DNA from: Verrucomicrobiaceae bacterium
Lineage (GTDB): Bacteria; Verrucomicrobiota; Verrucomicrobiia; Verrucomicrobiales; Verrucomicrobiaceae
DNA: 64,000 nucleotides
Direction of reading: 5' to 3'
NCBI GenBank assembly: GCA_016713245.1
Contig: JADJPM010000004.1
Coordinates: forward strand, 2,356,001-2,420,000
The number at the start of each line of letters is the position of its first letter. Positions within the stretch are counted from its first letter, which is position 1. The position numbers and the translations under genes are program-made. Shown here in pieces: positions 1-9,400 of the stretch. The notes under the pieces are model-generated. The model searched no databases and was not told the origin of the DNA. It worked only from the letters and a program-made list of their open reading frames with translations.

Positions 1-536
1 CCCTGCGCCGGTTCCTGTGGCTGTGGCGCGGGCTTTCCAGCAAGGAGAGCCGTGATGGCCTCGCGAAGGTCGTTCGTGGTGGCGGCACGTTGGCGTTTGG
101 TGGGGCCGAGGTAGAGGTCGTTGATGCGGCCGCGGTAGAAGACCTTGCCTGTGGCATCGACGAGCACGGACTCGGGTGTGAGGGTGGCTTGGAGCTGGCG
201 AGTGAGCTGTTGGCCGACATCGAGCAGCACGGGCGCTTTGAATTCACTCAGCGTGGCGTGCTCGATGGATACATCGCGGGTAACCTCGGGATCGCACTCG
301 ATGAAAAAGACGGAGACCTTGCCCGCGTGATCGGCGGTGATCTGGTTCATCTCTTTGACGAAGGCTTTCGTCGTGGAGCAGAAGGGCGAGACGAAGAAAA
401 ACAGGGCTGGCTTGCCGTCCTTCGCGGCCAGGGGGCTGTGGTTCGTGCCGTCGATGGCGGTGAGCGTCAAATCGGCGGCGGTGGAATAGGTGGCGGCCAA
501 GAGCACGAGGGCGGACAGGCGGGCGAGGAAGGTCAT
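1..536 (-). CDS. Secreted thioredoxin/redoxin-like protein, C-terminus beyond window
   Basis: The frame opens at an ATG read from 536 and stays open to the window edge, so the C-terminus is missing. Residues 1-20 form a hydrophobic signal peptide ending near TYSTAAD, so export is expected. The following ~150 residues have the pattern of a thioredoxin fold: a hydrophobic strand (ALFFFVSPF) leading to a single cysteine (C53, in FCSTTK), then a VFFIECDPEV strand, a PVLLD strand and an ESVLVD..G..FYRGRIND segment. The last motif, followed by LAGKPAP, closely resembles redoxin domains that Planctomycetes and Verrucomicrobia fuse to cytochrome c or copper monooxygenase modules, so more domains may follow outside the window. 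A resolving CxxC cysteine is absent, so a peroxiredoxin-like or non-redox role is possible. The family call is fairly firm; the function is inferred. Confidence 0.7.
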   Translation of the reverse strand, partial: MTFLARLSALVLLAATYSTAADLTLTAIDGTNHSPLAAKDGKPALFFFVSPFCSTTKAFVKEMNQITADHAGKVSVFFIECDPEVTRDVSIEHATLSEFKAPVLLDVGQQLTRQLQATLTPESVLVDATGKVFYRGRINDLYLGPTKRQRAATTNDLREAITALLAGKPAPQPQEPAQ

Positions 537-624
537 GGGCTGCTTTTAGGTGCCACGGGCGCCGTTTTCAACCCGCCGGATTATCGCTGGAAATGCCCCC
601 CCTTCTCGCCCACTTAGGCGGCCC

Positions 625-2766
625 ATGCCTTTCCCTCGCCTCCTCTTGCTCCCGGCCTTCGTCGCCTCCCTCGCGATGGCGCAGCCGGTGCCGGAACTCG
701 CCAACCCGCCGGGCAAGCCTACGCTCGATCAGTTGAAAAATGCCGCGCTGGAGGCCGAAACGCGGCTGCCTGCGGCCCAATCGACCCCGCAGAACTACTT
801 CGAGATCAGCGATGCCCAGCGCCAGCGCCTCACGCAGATGCTGCCACGCACCCTTTTGAAGCTCTCCCGCCGTGAGCGGCTGCACATCGTCGTCATCGGT
901 GATGGCATGCTCGAAGGTGCCAAAGCGCTCGGTGATGCCGATCCGCTTCTCGCCGCTTTTCCCGGTACCTTTGCGAAGCTTCTTGCCACCCAGTTCTACT
1001 TCACCGGCGGCGTGCGCATCGCCCGCCCAGGCTCCACCTACGCATCAAAAGAACGCACGGTGATGGGACCGGAGATCGTGCTACAGCCCATCCAGGCCTC
1101 CAGCATGGTGCAGGCCACCGCCGCACTCACCAGCGAGGGCTTCCGCGGACTCCCCGACCTTGTTCTCGTGGCGCTGGGATTTGAGGATGCACTTAGCGGC
1201 ACGCCGCTGAGCGATGTGAAAAGCGGCCTGCGTGGCGTGATCGGCGCCGCCAAGGCCAAACGAATCGAAGTTCTCGTCACCGGGCCGATGCTTCAAGCCG
1301 CCGAGCCTGCCGAGGCCAGCCTCGCGATCACTCGCGGTGTCTCCAGCGTGCTGCGGGAGGTTTGCGAGGAAGAAAAAGTCCTCTTCTCGGATCTCGGTGA
1401 TCTCTCACGCCTCATCGCTCCGCCGCCGGATCTCGCGGAGGCGTATCGCAGCTTTCCGGTGCTGGCCCGTCAGTATCAATCCCGCCTGCACGTCGAGCCA
1501 GAAGGCAGTGTCTCACTGGCCACGACCGAGCTGCATCAAGCCATGGGCGACATCGTGTTTCAAGATGTGATGGACGGCGTGCCCGCTGTTCCATGGCTGG
1601 TGCAAAACGTGAGCGGCACGGCCGATGGTCCCGGCAAGATCAAGCTCACCGCCGAGGTGCGAAATGGCGGAAAAGCACCGCTCCGCCTCACTGTGCTGCC
1701 TTTGCCCACCGCCACGGCCAAGCCGCAGGATGCCAGCCCCGAGCTCACGCTGGCTGCCGGCACCAGTCACACGATCTCCATCACCTATTCGATCTCGGCT
1801 GCCGCGGATGAATCTGATCTGCGCCTACCCCTGCTGGTGATCTCCGGCAGCACCGCCCGCATTCATGATCTGACGCTTCCCGTGATGCCGCTGGCCGTGG
1901 AGGTCAAATCACGCACGACCTTCAACCACGAGGGCATCTTCACACCTGGCATCGAAGTGCTCAACACGGGCAAAGACAAGATCACGGGCTCTTGGAACCT
2001 CGAATTCGCCAGCCAGAAGCTCAATGGAAAGCTCGATCTCGCTCCCGAAGGCCACGAGGTGCCCGAATTGAAGCTCGACCTCGCTTTGAAGGCGGATTCG
2101 CCCCTGCGCCAAAAACGCCCGCTCACCTTCCAAATCGACGCCGGAGGTCAAAAACAAGATTTCAGCCGCCAAATCGAAATCGTGCGCAACATCGGCCTCA
2201 AGCAAGCCATCCCGCTCACTGCGGCGGATGGCAAAGACAGCGCCGTGAAGCTCACCTTCGATGCCGATGGGCAAAAGCTCTTCGTCACCTGCGATTTGAA
2301 CGGCCTCGACCTCGTGGACGATGGGGATAGTGGTTACGCCTTTGCAGCCACGCTGCATCTCGATGCCCGCCGCTACGGCCAGCGCCTCACGCCAGGAGCC
2401 ACCGCAGGCATCCGCATCCATGGAAAAGCGGCCGATGGTGAGGCCAAGGTCCAAAAACTCGCCGTGTGGACGTTTGGCACCGGTTATGCCGCGAACTACG
2501 ATGAAAAGGAAATCAAGGCCACGATCTCCAGCACACCGGATGGCCTCCGCCGTCTCACCATCGCCCTGCCCCGTAGCTATTTCTACGATCACGAATGGGC
2601 GCTGAACAATGGCAACAGCCAGCTCGGGGTGAACTTCACGCTCCGTGCCGCTGGCCGGAGCCTCTTCCTCACCTCCTCCACGCGTCACCCAGACGATGCG
2701 GAATCTCTCGCCGTCCTCGAACTCACGGACAAGCCCACGCTGAGGGCAACCGTGCGGGTCGAATAG
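625..2766 (+). CDS. Secreted protein with SGNH-hydrolase-like domain and C-terminal beta-domains
   Basis: The ATG at 625 is chosen because it gives a clear signal peptide (MPFPRLLLLPAFVASLAMAQ); the in-frame ATG at 550 would put a charged stretch before it. The mature protein is about 690 residues. Residues ~85-320 resemble an SGNH/GDSL hydrolase core: IVVIGDGML at the block I position, DLVLVALGFED like the block III strand, and a late segment ending in a conserved-looking histidine (TTELHQA). Block I reads GDG instead of GDS, so the nucleophilic serine may be absent. The remaining ~390 residues are beta-rich, repeat-like and without cysteine clusters, consistent with Ig-like or carbohydrate-binding-type domains. 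It lies 26 bp before the dehydratase gene, with no evident functional link. The SGNH assignment is an inference from pattern only. Confidence 0.5.
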   Translation: MPFPRLLLLPAFVASLAMAQPVPELANPPGKPTLDQLKNAALEAETRLPAAQSTPQNYFEISDAQRQRLTQMLPRTLLKLSRRERLHIVVIGDGMLEGAKALGDADPLLAAFPGTFAKLLATQFYFTGGVRIARPGSTYASKERTVMGPEIVLQPIQASSMVQATAALTSEGFRGLPDLVLVALGFEDALSGTPLSDVKSGLRGVIGAAKAKRIEVLVTGPMLQAAEPAEASLAITRGVSSVLREVCEEEKVLFSDLGDLSRLIAPPPDLAEAYRSFPVLARQYQSRLHVEPEGSVSLATTELHQAMGDIVFQDVMDGVPAVPWLVQNVSGTADGPGKIKLTAEVRNGGKAPLRLTVLPLPTATAKPQDASPELTLAAGTSHTISITYSISAAADESDLRLPLLVISGSTARIHDLTLPVMPLAVEVKSRTTFNHEGIFTPGIEVLNTGKDKITGSWNLEFASQKLNGKLDLAPEGHEVPELKLDLALKADSPLRQKRPLTFQIDAGGQKQDFSRQIEIVRNIGLKQAIPLTAADGKDSAVKLTFDADGQKLFVTCDLNGLDLVDDGDSGYAFAATLHLDARRYGQRLTPGATAGIRIHGKAADGEAKVQKLAVWTFGTGYAANYDEKEIKATISSTPDGLRRLTIALPRSYFYDHEWALNNGNSQLGVNFTLRAAGRSLFLTSSTRHPDDAESLAVLELTDKPTLRATVRVE

Positions 2767-2792
2767 CGGATGGCATCACTCGTGTGAGCCTC

Positions 2793-3752
2793 ATGAATGC
2801 TCTGCCCACACTCACGGAGATCGAGGCCGCCAAGGCGCTCATCCGCCCGCACATCCGCGAGACTCCGGTGTATCGCTGGCCGCTGCTGGAGGCAGGCTTG
2901 GGCTGCGAGCTGTGGCTGAAGCATGAAAATCACACACCCGTGGGCGCTTTCAAAATCCGTGGTGGGCTGGTGTATCTCGACGAGTTGAAACGCCGCGAGC
3001 CGCAGGTGCGCGGCGTGATCGCGGCCACGACGGGGAATCACGGGCAGTCGATCGCTTTCGCGGCTCGGGAGAATGGCCTGCGGGCGGTGATCGTGGTGCC
3101 GCATGGCAATAACCCGGAGAAAAATGCCGCCATGCGTTCGCTCGGTGCGGAACTGGTGGAGCATGGTCGGGAGTTTCAGGAGGCGCTGGAGTATTCTCGC
3201 ATCCTAGCTGAGCAGGAAGGCCTGCATGCCGTGCCTTCGTTTCACCCCTGGCTCGTGCGTGGCGTGGCCACGTATGGATTGGAGTTGTTTCGCAGCGTGA
3301 GCGAGCTGGATGCGGTCTTGGTGCCGATTGGTCTTGGGTCAGGCTTTTGCGGCCTCGCCGCAGCTCGCGAGGCACTGGGATTGAAGACCAAACTCATCGG
3401 CGTGGTCTCCGAGCATGCGCCCGCTTATGCGCTGTCGTTCCAGCACAAGACATGGATGGAGCAATCCAGCACCACCCGCGTGGCGGAAGGTGTGGCCTGC
3501 AAAACGCCGAACCGCGAAGCGCTCGATCTCGTGCTCCAGCATGCGCATAAGATCGTCACGGTGAATGATGACGAAGCCGTGCAGGCCATGCGCGAGATCG
3601 TTTCCGCCACCCACAACATCGCCGAAGGGGCAGGTGCTCTCGCCTATGCGGCACTGAAGAAGCACCGCGAAGCCTGGCAGGGCAAAAAAGTGGCCTGCGT
3701 GCTCACTGGAGGAAACGCGAGCCTGGCCATGATGCGCTTGGCGCTGCAATGA
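2793..3752 (+). CDS. PLP-dependent threonine/serine dehydratase
   Basis: A 319-residue fold-type II pyridoxal-phosphate enzyme expected to deaminate L-threonine (to 2-oxobutanoate) and/or L-serine (to pyruvate) in the cytoplasm. The PLP lysine is K54 in the motif GAFKIRGG. The substrate-binding TTGNHGQS loop follows, and a glycine-rich phosphate-binding loop reads IGLGSGFCG. The C-terminal LTGGNAS motif is the usual cofactor contact. It ends after the catalytic domain and has no ACT regulatory domain, so it resembles the catabolic TdcB type or a serine/threonine dehydratase of unassigned role more than feedback-regulated IlvA. The start at 2793 follows the upstream stop by 26 bp and leaves a normal N-terminus (TLTEIEAAKALI). 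Serine racemase activity is an alternative that sequence alone cannot exclude. Confidence 0.85.
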   Translation: MNALPTLTEIEAAKALIRPHIRETPVYRWPLLEAGLGCELWLKHENHTPVGAFKIRGGLVYLDELKRREPQVRGVIAATTGNHGQSIAFAARENGLRAVIVVPHGNNPEKNAAMRSLGAELVEHGREFQEALEYSRILAEQEGLHAVPSFHPWLVRGVATYGLELFRSVSELDAVLVPIGLGSGFCGLAAAREALGLKTKLIGVVSEHAPAYALSFQHKTWMEQSSTTRVAEGVACKTPNREALDLVLQHAHKIVTVNDDEAVQAMREIVSATHNIAEGAGALAYAALKKHREAWQGKKVACVLTGGNASLAMMRLALQ

Positions 3753-3757
3753 TAGGT

Positions 3758-3819
3758 GTTCGTAGTTCGGGCTTCAGCCCGTTCAGGAGGCTGGAATCAC
3801 GGCCTGAAGGCCGAACTAC
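3758..3819. repeat. REP-like double hairpin
   Basis: Two arms, 3762-3781 and 3800-3819, are near-perfect inverted copies; they differ at two positions that stay self-complementary. Each arm also contains its own small palindrome (GGGCTTCAGCCC and its variant). The first 24 bases (3758-3781) recur exactly, on the opposite strand, at 39918-39941. The layout, between a + strand gene end and a - strand gene end, is typical of REP/BIME-type repeats. Confidence 0.75.
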
Positions 3820-4016
3820 AAACAATCTACGCCATCAGACTCGCTCCGAGTGTGAGAAAGGCTAGCGACTCCCTTGGAAGCGTGCGCAGGCCTTTTCGCA
3901 TTCGCAAGCCATCTACAGCCGGATAGTTGAGCGATGGCTATTGAAGATGATGCGACACGTTTTCCGCTCACCACATCCGGCCTACATCAGTCCGCGAGAA
4001 GTCTCCTTCCACCCTC

Positions 4017-5054
4017 TCAGCACAGGCTCTGCATCTCACGCAGCTTCGAGTGAGCCGCGCCGCGCTGCAGCAGCTCTTCGGCAAAGGCTTTGCCAGCCTC
4101 TAGGCTTTCGCGAAGGCCGGTGATGACAAATCCCGCGGCGGCATTCAGCACGGCGATGTCGCGCTTCGGACCTTGGATGGTTCCGGCGAGGATGCCTTCG
4201 AGGATGCCGGCGTTTTCAGCGGCTTCCCCACCGATGAGGTCTTCGACGTTGGCGGAGGAAAAGCCGAGTTGCAGCGGATCGAGCTGGGTGTTTTCGAGTT
4301 GGCCGCCTTTGACTTGGCAGATGTCATTCACGCCGAGACTGGAAAGCTCGTCCATGCCGCGACCATCGCCTGTGCTGCCATGCACCACCCAGGCTCCTTT
4401 TCGTCCGAGTTGGATCAAAATCTCGCCAAAGGTGTGGGTGAGCTTCGGATCAAAAACGCCCACCAATTGGTAATCGGGGCGTCCGGGATTCAAAAGCGGC
4501 CCGAGCATGTTGAAGATGCTGCGCTGGCCTTCCGCGGCGAGCAGCTTGCGGGCTTCGGCGACAGCTTTGAAGGCCGGGTGATACAGCGGGGCAAAGAAGA
4601 AGCCCAGTCCGGTCTTTTCGATGCCTGCCACCACCTTTTCCTTTGGCAGATCGATCTTGATGCCGAGCGCTTCCAGCACATCCGCACCGCCTGCCTTCGA
4701 GGTGATGCCGCGATTGCCATGCTTCGTCACGCACACACCGCCCGCAGCCAGGATGAACATCGCCGTGGTGGAGACATTGAAGAGATGAAGCTGATCACCA
4801 CCCGTGCCGACAACATCCAGCATCGGCCCCGGTAGCTTGGAACGATCCAGCCCAGGATCGACGGCGAGCTTTAGGAACTCGTTCACAAACGCCGCAATCT
4901 CCGAAGGCGTCTCGCCCTTCTTCGCCAGAGCCCGCAGGAAGTCCGCTTTGAGCACGGATTCGATGGCAGGATCGACCAATTGCGCCGCCGCCGCAGTGAT
5001 CTGAGCGGCGTTGAGGTTCGTGTTTTCGAGGAGCTGGCGGGTAAGCGTCTGCAT
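4017..5054 (-). CDS. trpD: Anthranilate phosphoribosyltransferase
   Basis: 345 residues, the usual TrpD length. The enzyme joins anthranilate to PRPP to give phosphoribosyl-anthranilate, the second step of tryptophan synthesis, in the cytoplasm. The family signatures are all present: GTGGD (83-87) for PRPP/Mg binding, NVST (93-96), KHGNR (111-115) for anthranilate and phosphate contact, and the FFFAPLYHPA and RSIFNMLGPLLNP segments further on. An all-alpha N-terminal domain precedes them. No other trp gene is in the window, so tryptophan synthesis is dispersed here, or the gene is monocistronic. Translation starts at the ATG read from 5054; the 281 bp up to the next gene on the + strand would hold its promoter. 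Confidence 0.95.
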   Translation of the reverse strand: MQTLTRQLLENTNLNAAQITAAAAQLVDPAIESVLKADFLRALAKKGETPSEIAAFVNEFLKLAVDPGLDRSKLPGPMLDVVGTGGDQLHLFNVSTTAMFILAAGGVCVTKHGNRGITSKAGGADVLEALGIKIDLPKEKVVAGIEKTGLGFFFAPLYHPAFKAVAEARKLLAAEGQRSIFNMLGPLLNPGRPDYQLVGVFDPKLTHTFGEILIQLGRKGAWVVHGSTGDGRGMDELSSLGVNDICQVKGGQLENTQLDPLQLGFSSANVEDLIGGEAAENAGILEGILAGTIQGPKRDIAVLNAAAGFVITGLRESLEAGKAFAEELLQRGAAHSKLREMQSLC

Positions 5055-5335
5055 GCGGCCGCGAGTGTGGCCGGAAGCAGCCCTTTGGCAATGAATTGCA
5101 TCTTCCGAATCCGGGGAGGCATGATGGCTCTTGCAGCCGGGTGTGTCGCCGGAATGACATCACGTTCGTTGTTCAAGCTGTGCTCCCCGTGCCCTGATCG
5201 ACTCTATGCTCTGCTAGGACGCGAGCACGGTAAAACTCCCACCGGCGCTACAATTCGCTGCTGCGCGAACTCGTCAGTTTCGAGCGTGCGCTCGTCTCAA
5301 GGCATGAACGCCTCCAAAAGACGCGTTAAGCCTAC
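5055..5335. other. Divergent intergenic region
   Basis: This stretch separates trpD (leftward) from the serine hydrolase (rightward) and must hold both promoters; none could be assigned with confidence. About 5232-5330 contains a 32-codon open stretch on the + strand whose translation looks protein-like (for example RRYNSLLRELVSFERAL) but it has no start codon and follows a stop, so it may be a gene remnant. Confidence 0.35.
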
Positions 5336-6424
5336 ATGACCCGCCGCGACACCCTCGCCCTCTCTTTGGCCGCGCTCACGGCTCCGGCGCGTGCCAGCGA
5401 TTCCACCATGCAAAACGCTTTTCAGCTCATCCAGACGCAAATCGACAACGGCACGCTGCATCACGCCGTGCTGCATGTGCAAAAAGGCACTGAGGTAGTG
5501 CAAAAGGCCTTCGGCAAGGCGACACCCGATTCGATGTTTCTGCTCGGCTCCATCACAAAACCGCTCACGGCGGCGGCGGTGATAGTTTTGGTGGATCGGG
5601 GCGAGGTGAAACTCTCCGACGCGGCGGTGAAGGTCCTGCCGGAGTTCAACGAAGGCGCTCGAAAGGACATCACGATCGAACAACTGCTCACGCACACCTC
5701 CGGCCTGCCGGACCAGCTAGAGGACAACAACGCGCTGCGGGCACGCCACGCGCCTCTGGCCGAGTTTGTGAAGGGAGCGGTGCGCACGCCGCTGCTCTTT
5801 GCGCCGGGCACGCAGTATCATTATCAAAGCATGGGCATCCTCCTCGCGGCGGAAATCGTCGAGCGAGTGACGAAGACTCCGCTGCCTCAATTTTTGCAGG
5901 AGCACGTTTTCACGCCACTGGGCATGAAACGCACCGTTTTGGGCCTCGGAGCCTTCTCCAAAGCCGAGATGGTGCCGATGCAAACCGAGCACGCCGCACC
6001 CGAAGCCGGCGGCGGCGATCCAAACGCCCGCGAGTGGGACTGGAACAGCGACTACTGGCGAAACCTCGCCGCGCCGTGGGGCGGTGCTCACAGCACTGCG
6101 GCGGACATCGCCACCTTTCTGCGCAGCTTCATGCATCCCGATGGCAAAGTTCTCCGCGAGGCCACCGCACGGCTCATGATCACCGATCACACGCCCAACC
6201 TCGAAGCCCATCGCGGCATCGGCTTCATGGTCGGCCCTACCGGCCTCGGCAAAGGCTGCTCCGCCCGCACCTTCGGCCACAGCGGCTCCACCGGCACGCT
6301 CGCTTGGGCTGATCCGGCGACGGACACGAGATTTGTGCTGCTCACAGCCCTGCCGAAGAATGTCTCGGGCGAGTTGATCCTGTATCCGGTGGCGGATGTG
6401 ATTTCGTCGCTTAGTTCGTGGTGA
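5336..6424 (+). CDS. Serine hydrolase, class C beta-lactamase/penicillin-binding family
   Basis: A 362-residue protein of the Beta-lactamase (PF00144-type) fold, which includes AmpC, D-aminopeptidases, esterases and EstB-like enzymes. The catalytic SxxK is S72-I-T-K75. A YQS segment stands where class C enzymes have YxN, and a HSGSTG motif replaces the KTG box, as in esterase-like members. The N-terminus (TRRDTLALSLAALTAPARAS) looks like a Tat or Sec leader, so a periplasmic location is likely. The 3' end overlaps the convergent giant subtilase gene by 14 bp. Without KTG, a true antibiotic-hydrolysing role is unlikely; carboxylesterase or peptidase activity is the better guess. Confidence 0.8.
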   Translation: MTRRDTLALSLAALTAPARASDSTMQNAFQLIQTQIDNGTLHHAVLHVQKGTEVVQKAFGKATPDSMFLLGSITKPLTAAAVIVLVDRGEVKLSDAAVKVLPEFNEGARKDITIEQLLTHTSGLPDQLEDNNALRARHAPLAEFVKGAVRTPLLFAPGTQYHYQSMGILLAAEIVERVTKTPLPQFLQEHVFTPLGMKRTVLGLGAFSKAEMVPMQTEHAAPEAGGGDPNAREWDWNSDYWRNLAAPWGGAHSTAADIATFLRSFMHPDGKVLREATARLMITDHTPNLEAHRGIGFMVGPTGLGKGCSARTFGHSGSTGTLAWADPATDTRFVLLTALPKNVSGELILYPVADVISSLSSW

Positions 6425-9400
6425 TGCGGAGGCGGACGAATTTAGCTCCGCCGAGATTGACTGCAGGCGTGACACGAACGGTGACGAGCTCGGTGATACC
6501 ATCGCCCGTAGGCACGGCGGATTTTTCGATGACGCTGGCTCCGGTGGCATCCCAAGTGAGAAGATCGGCGCTGGTTTCGATGGTGTAGGTAAGGCCGGCA
6601 CGCTGGATGCGGCGGCGGAACTGCATGCAGAGATAGTTTTGACCGGACTCGCTTTCGGTGGTGGCAGCGGGTAGCATGGTGCGAGCGTTGGCCGCGCCAG
6701 CAGGGATGCCCAAGGCGTGCTCCATGAGAGAATTAATGCCATTGTCATCGGTGTCGGCAGCCGGACTTTCGAGACGGAAGACGATGGCAGTGGCCGTGGT
6801 CGTGTTGGGCGGCACGGCATTGTCACTGGCCGTGATGGTGAAGCTGTTCGGGCCATCGACGAGACCGCTCACGGGGGATGTCCAAGTGGCGAAGGCATTG
6901 CTGGTGGCTGCGGGTGTGCTGCCGACGAGGACAGAGGCAAGGCCGCTGGTGGCATCGACTGAGCTTCCGGCCAGGGTGATGCCCGCTGCGGTGGTGGTGT
7001 GGGTGGGGATGGTGAGAACGGGCGGCGTGGCGTCCTGGGTGGAGGTGAGGGCGGGCGAGCAAGGGCCGCCAATGGGGCCGGAGGGATGGGCATCGTAGCG
7101 GAGGCTCCAGGCTCGCAGCAGAGGCGTGGTGGCTTGCGAGAGGGTAGAAAGGTTGGCACGCAGCTTGAGCGCCGCTTTTCCGCTCAAAGCGGGCAGGAGG
7201 CCGAGATCCGCTCCGCTGGAGATATTCGCGGCGAGCAGGGTGCCATCGGTATCGAGTGCATCGACGGTGAGGCTGCTGCCGGGCGCGGTGACATCGCTGC
7301 TGTAATCGAGCCTGCCCCAACGGCTGACGCTGAGCGGGCGGATGAGCTCCTCGTAGGTGCCGGAGGGGGAGAAGAGGCGGTTTTTGCGGGTGAGAGTGAG
7401 ATTGTCAAAAAGTGCTTTGGAGCCAAGGGAGCCTGAACTGCCGATGGCGGCACGCCCGCTGCCGAAGTGGTGATCCGTGACGCTGAGCGTGGTGAGAGCC
7501 GTGCTGAGCTGGAGCGGTGTTTCCACGAGGCTGCCGGAGACGATGGAGACTCGCCATGCCTGGACACTGAGCGTGGGGCCGCTGGCGGTGAGGCGCAGTT
7601 TCAAATTCTCGGAGCTGCTGAAGACGTAGTTATTGAGAGAAAGACGCGTGAGGGAGCTAGCATTACCGCCAGTGAGGATGACGAGATCGACGCTGACGTT
7701 TCCCACACTGTTAAACGTAGCCTGAGCAGCGTAGCCGCTGGGGAAGACCGTGGGCGAGCTTTGTGCCGCCCGCAGCATGAGACGGGCGACGGTGCTGACG
7801 GAGAGGCTTTCGGGGGCGATGTAGGCCTCGATGACGCCATCGGCGAAGTTTTCCGCCGGAGTATCCGATGCGAGGGCGAAGACAGGGGCACCGAGGCGAG
7901 CCACGCGGTCCGTGCCTTGATTCACCGGCAAGGCGGGCGTGGTGGCGGGGCCGGCCGTGGCGAGGACTTTTTCCACCGTGCCACCTCCAGCGGTGGTGAA
8001 GACGGGGAGGCTGGTGGTGGTCCAGGCGGTATCGGCCTGGTCAAACAGCTCACTGGTGACGGCATCGGTGGTGGAGAGCACCTGCAAGGAAACGTCTCCC
8101 GGCACGGCGGTGATGCTGGTGCCGCTGAGCGTGCCGGTGGAGAAATCCGAGCGCAGGGCCCGCGACCAAATGCGGGCGGCATCACGCCCGGCAGTGGTGG
8201 AGCGGGCACGGAAATGATACGTGCTGCCATCGATGAGGCCGGTGAAGGTGTGTAACGGTGCCGCGAGAGGGCCACTGAGCGATGGCGCAGTAAAGGCGGA
8301 ACTGGTGGCGGCCTCGATCTCGTAACCGCTGGCGGCAGGCACGGTGGTGGCTTGGAGGGTGTTTTGCGTGCCGCCGGTGAAGGCTGGCTCCGCCTGGAGC
8401 ACCGGCGCCGCCGCTCCCACGGCGATCGGAGGAGAAAATCCGCTCAGCGAGCCGCTGACGGCCTCCAGCACGATGCCGGGATGGCTCGCGGGAAGGGTGA
8501 GGTTTCCGCTCCAGATGCCGTTGGTGAAGCCGCCGGTGCTACCGGGAGTCAGCGTGATGCTTTCTCCGGTGCCGAAGCGCATGTGCAGGTAGGTGGCGAT
8601 GTAGGCGGGAGCCGGTGTGCTACCGCTCCAGAGCAGCGGATCACCCAGGGCAGCGGAGGTGCCGGAGGCAAAGAGCATGCGGCGGGAGCTATCCGGCGTG
8701 TGGCGGAACTGCGGGGTGCTCGTGGGCGTGGTGCTGCCGTTGTTGTAGCTGATGTCCACCATGAGGTTGTCCACGCCGTTGTAGTCACACTGGGTGGTGA
8801 AGCCGATGTCGGCCCAGCCGGTGAAGGAGAAGGAGCGGGAGGCTTGGTAAACCGTCGTCCAGCCGCTCGGTTCCCAACTGAAGGAAGTGAAATCCTGCTT
8901 CGGCGTGTGCTTGAGGCGGATGGTGAAGTTTTGAAAGGTCTGCGAGCTACTGGAGTGGATGCGCAGGGAGGTGCTGCTGAGCCGGGCAGCACCGCCCATC
9001 TCAGCGGCGGGGTGAATGATCTGGCAGCGCATGACCTGCTGGGTGGCAAAGGGGAGGGTAAAATTCGCCACATCCGTGCCGAGGGTGACACTGCCTGCCA
9101 CTGGCTGGCGCATGCTGAGGGTGGCCGCGCCTGCAAAGCCGGGGAAAGTGGCCCCGGTGGAGGTGACGGCACGCAGCGTCACTGGGAACGGGGTGCCCGC
9201 CACCTTCGGTCCCGCTGGCACGTCCCACGCGAAGGCGGTGGCGGTGGGCGGCGCTGCCACCACGAAGGCGGCGCTGCTGCCGCTGAAGCTGCTGCTGGAG
9301 GCATGGATCACCACGGAGGTGCCTGCGGCGGCGATCGTGACATTTCCCGTCCACGATCCGCCGCTGAAGGCCGTGGTGGCGGTGGGGGAAATGAGGGCAC

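Noticed and set aside
1909..2688. 259-codon minus-strand frame under the SGNH-like gene
   Set aside because: Shadow of the + strand gene; no domain, no ribosome site, composition of an antisense frame.
3753..4016. REP-like hairpin considered as a rho-independent terminator between convergent genes
   Set aside because: Neither arm is followed by a T-run, and an exact copy exists at a distant site not at a gene end, so a repeat family explains it better.
5717..6856. 379-codon minus-strand frame spanning the end of the serine hydrolase and the end of the subtilase gene
   Set aside because: It is antisense to the serine hydrolase and out of frame with the subtilase; the translation is S/P/R-rich noise.
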